Below, in pieces: positions 8,044-10,000 of a stretch of DNA of 10,000 nucleotides. Under the pieces are notes generated by a model. That model was not told the DNA's origin. It did not search any database and saw only the letters and a list, made by a program, of their open reading frames with translations. The stretch lies in the NCBI RefSeq assembly GCF_032854445.1, contig NC_088305.1, positions 4,579,106-4,589,105 of the forward strand, in the 5' to 3' direction. A program made the translations under genes and the position numbers. The DNA comes from Liolophura sinensis. Its lineage: Eukaryota; Mollusca; Polyplacophora; Chitonida; Chitonidae. Each line of letters starts with the position of its first letter. Within the stretch, counting starts at the first letter, position 1.

Positions 8044-9034
8044 TCTTGGCATACTGGCAACTAAGGAAGTCAAAGTTTCTTCCGGTATATCTCTCCAGCA
8101 AGTGAGCACAGCACGAGTTAGTTCAGCCACGTTCGTTGGGGCTTCATCCAGGTTATTCAACCCACGGGAAACTTCCGCCCACAAGTTCTCAATTGGGTTC
8201 ATATCCGGTGAAATGGCTGGCCACTGCATGTGCTCACCCTCCTGTTCCAGAAAATTCCGTATCAGTTCGGTCCGGTGCGGCGTGGCGTTGTCGTCCTGAT
8301 ACACAAAGTTTGCCCTGAATTGTTGCCGAGCAAATGGGAGCATTATCGTTTACAGAATCCGTTGATATTAGTGCTGGTTCATGTGTCCATTTACCAGTGC
8401 TATGAAAAGCACCCCAGGCGGTGACCCCACCGCCCCCGCCTTGGACTCTGGGCATGATGCAATCTTCGTTCAGAGCCTCGTGAGCCTGACGACGCACCAT
8501 CACACGGCCATCTTCCCGGTAGACGACAAAACGAGACTCATCACTGAAAATCACGTGTTGCCAGTGTCCCACCTGCCAGTTCAGGTGTTCCCGCGCCCAG
8601 GATAAGCGTGCCTGGCGGTGTCAACGCTGTAGCAAAGGCTTCCTCTTAGGCCTGCCCACCAAATACCCAGCAGTCAACAGTCTGGATCGCACTAAGCGGC
8701 TTGACACAAGAGTATTGGTAAATCTCATCCAGTCAGCGCGTATCTGGTTGGAACTCTTCGTACGGCCATTGCGGCAAAGTCTCACCAGATACCGGTCCTC
8801 TCTCTCGGTGGTCTTTCGTGGCCGACCAGACCTCGGTCGGCGTCGGCACACCCGTCTGTAGGTGTCGCTTAAAGATTTTGGAGACGGCTCCCTGAGTGAC
8901 ACAAGAGCTGCTGCAATGTCCTTCTGTTTTCCTCCACCCAGGCTCATACCAACGATACGGTTGCAGACTGCAGCACTCAGTTGACGTCTCATGATCACAG
9001 CAGTATTGTTGGAAACACTCTGGAGCACTGGCAT
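8044..9034 (-). pseudogene. Tc1-like (DD34E) transposase, broken
   Basis: This transposase would bind the inverted repeats and cut and join DNA. An N-terminal paired-like helix-turn-helix region lies at 8621-9034, including the motif RRPRSGRPRKTT. The catalytic triad is visible: Asp in VIFSDESRFV at 8540-8542, Asp in VYQDDNATPHR at 8293-8295, and Glu in SPDMNPIENLW at 8188-8190, with Tc1-type spacing between the last two. Lesions are: (1) TGA at 8621-8623 in frame between the DNA-binding and catalytic parts; (2) a stretch of about 18 codons at 8849-8902 read out of frame between two compensating indels; (3) a frameshift with apparent loss of some 10 codons near 8343-8350; (4) SINE insertion after SMPR, removing the last residues and adding an antisense-SINE tail with a poly-Phe run. 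The first ATG is at 9034; the ATG at 8992 (MRRQLSA) looks more like the usual family start. Confidence 0.93.
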
Positions 9035-9047
9035 GGCTTAACCGAGC

Positions 9048-9054
9048 TTTTATA
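9048..9054 (-). promoter_or_regulatory. TATA-like box of the transposase
   Basis: On the minus strand TATAAAA stands 14-20 bp before the ATG at 9034 and about 56-62 bp before the ATG at 8992. A start site some 30 bp downstream of this box would fall between the two ATGs, which favours 8992 as the original start codon. Motif match only. Confidence 0.45.
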
Positions 9055-9286
9055 AGAGTTACAAGGTTAAATTATAATCATGTCTGCGTACATGACTTTT
9101 TCACTGAGAAATAGCTGGTCATGCTTTGTCCCAACTGTAATTTTGCTCAGGTGACACAAGCAATAATAGTGTGTATGAGCTGAAAGGGGCCATAATCCAC
9201 TACATTTTCCACCCAAACAAGAATGTGTGCATTCAATGTAAGGCGCACAAAAGTATGTTTCTGGTAAATGCTATCATCAGTGAAAA

Positions 9287-9314
9287 CAATATTCCAAACT
9301 TTTTTCCAGGACTG
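9287..9314 (-). repeat. Right terminal inverted repeat of the Tc1-like element
   Basis: Perfect 28-bp inverted partner of 7561-7588. It ends TTTTTTCCAGGACTG and is followed by TA at 9315-9316. Confidence 0.95.
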
Positions 9315-9500
9315 TATTATCAACACTGACCACATAATGAATTTTTTTTTTGTATAATTTTTCTTTTATCTTCCAACGGGCGCTTAATTGTCTGGGTCGC
9401 AAGAATGTTTAAAGATTTTATTACGACAAACATTAATAGGCCACCTCCTCATGATTACATCACACCCGAAGGGAGAAAGGGTGAAAGAACACACCTTTCC
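9315..9500 (+). repeat. Diverged direct repeat, copy 1
   Basis: It matches 9695-9877 in order: TATTATCAACACTGACC with TATTATCAACATTGACC; CGGGCGCTTAA with CGGGCGCATAA; GATTTTATTACGACAAAC with CATTTTATTACGTCAAAC; and GGGAGAAAGGGTGAAA with GGAGAAAGAGTGAAA. The two copies start 380 bp apart and are in the same orientation. The first copy starts exactly at the right edge of the Tc1 element, so its own left part may continue on the other side of the transposon. No coding function was seen. Confidence 0.75.
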
Positions 9501-9694
9501 ATTTGTTTTATTTATTTTTGCAATATGGCAACTATTATACTGGAGAAATTTCTGAAAATGTCATGCCATGCAAAGCCTAAAGCTTTTGCACATCCCTTAA
9601 GACATTGTCAGCATGGTTTCGCGTTTGATTCTAGCATGTTGTCAAACTACACCTGTTTTTAATTATTTGGGCTATTTCTTGCTTCTTTTCTTTA

Positions 9695-9877
9695 TATTAT
9701 CAACATTGACCAGGTGTATCAATTATTTTTTGATGAAGCTTTCAGTTTGTCAACAAGAAGGCGTATACTATACCGGGCGCATAAGTTTCAAACATTTTAT
9801 TACGTCAAACAATTTAAGATCACCTCTTAAAGATTATTTAAATCCGTAAGGAGAAAGAGTGAAAAGACATGCCTGTC
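9695..9877 (+). repeat. Diverged direct repeat, copy 2
   Basis: Partner of 9315-9500. Its first bases, TATTATCAACATTGACC, are not preceded by a transposon but by TTCTTTA, so this copy appears to keep the pre-insertion form of the TA site used by the Tc1 element in copy 1. The 190 bp between the two repeats (9501-9694) contains nothing I recognise. Confidence 0.7.
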
Positions 9878-9945
9878 AGCAGTAAACTGCTTTAGACAGA
9901 GGCGTTCATTGCTAGAGACATTAGTTTGCCAAATGGTGTTCACCT

Positions 9946-10000
9946 GGTTCCATGGTGTAATGGTTAGCACTCTGGACTCTGAATCCAGCGATCCGAGTTC
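9946..10000 (+). tRNA. tRNA-Gln (anticodon CTG), 5' 55 bases, cut by window edge
   Basis: It starts with the acceptor strand GGTTCCA, then a D-arm GTGTAATGGTTAGCAC with the A-box. The anticodon arm follows: stem CTGGA (9972-9976) pairs perfectly with TCCAG (9984-9988) around the loop CTCTGAA, with anticodon CTG at 9979-9981, which reads CAG (glutamine). The variable bases and the first T-arm strand CCGAG with TTC follow to the window edge. The layout and sequence are those of canonical animal tRNA-Gln. The 3' acceptor strand and the rest of the T-arm lie outside, so I cannot exclude a tRNA-derived repeat head, but the lack of any mismatch in the visible arms favours a real gene. Confidence 0.88.

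Larger units (their letters stand above)
7561..9314 (-). mobile_element. Tc1-like DNA transposon, complete ends, inactive
   Basis: A 1754-bp element bounded by perfect 28-bp terminal inverted repeats that begin CAGTCCTGGAAAAAAGTTTG, flanked by TA on both sides. Inside is a minus-strand transposase of the DD34E Tc1 type, read right to left. About 260 bp of the length is a SINE inserted later, so the element without it is near 1.5 kb, usual for this superfamily. The transposase carries several disabling lesions, so the copy cannot move itself. The ends are intact, so it could in principle be mobilised by an active relative elsewhere in the genome; that is inference. Confidence 0.95.

Noticed and set aside
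8102-8605. Plus-strand frames at 8102-8299, 8136-8318, 8230-8424 and 8381-8605
   Set aside because: All are shadows of the minus-strand transposase, which has a clear catalytic triad.
9405-9849. Plus-strand frames of 85 and 78 codons
   Set aside because: They overlap the diverged direct repeats, and the frame is not preserved between the two repeat copies.
1-10000. CRISPR arrays, bacterial operons, phage genes or toxin systems
   Set aside because: No regularly spaced repeats, no ribosome-binding-site-led gene clusters; transposon types, the SINE and the tRNA all point to an animal nuclear genome.

Overview
This is intergenic, repeat-rich nuclear DNA from an animal, most likely a marine mollusc. 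The pointers are a tRNA-derived SINE whose 3' segment I associate with bivalves and gastropods, decayed reverse-transcriptase (RT) remnants of a family common in marine invertebrates, a Tc1-like DNA transposon, and the start of a canonical animal tRNA-Gln. The mollusc call rests on recall of the SINE family, since no search was possible. I see no intact host protein gene. The only likely functional gene is the tRNA-Gln cut by the right edge.

Layout. Positions 1-1258 hold a decayed RT remnant on the minus strand (copy 1). Positions 3222-3916 hold a second, diverged copy of its C-terminal part and 3' flank (copy 2), also on the minus strand. Upstream of each copy in the minus sense lies a related block of unclassified sequence (B about 1590-2240; C about 5100-5760), in the same order. 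This suggests an old duplication of about 2.5 kb, or two copies of one long element. A third, shorter piece of that block (A) lies at 1283-1430. Pieces of one SINE family are scattered through both units.

Positions 5761-7558 are largely featureless. Positions 7561-9314 are a complete but dead Tc1-like transposon of 1754 bp, with perfect 28-bp terminal inverted repeats and a TA target duplication. Its minus-strand transposase is broken by an in-frame stop, a compensating pair of frameshifts, an out-of-frame deletion, and a full-length SINE inserted near the C-terminus. To its right are two diverged direct repeats (9315-9500 and 9695-9877); the second keeps what looks like the unoccupied version of the transposon target. 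The window ends in the first 55 bases of tRNA-Gln(CUG).

How it fits together: the order of events can be partly read. The RT elements are oldest and most decayed, the SINE fragments vary in age, the Tc1 element is younger (its inverted repeats are still perfect), and the SINE inside the Tc1 element is younger again. I found no cooperating gene system and no convincing novel functional system. The most unusual items are the colinear duplicated RT and unclassified blocks and the nested transposon.
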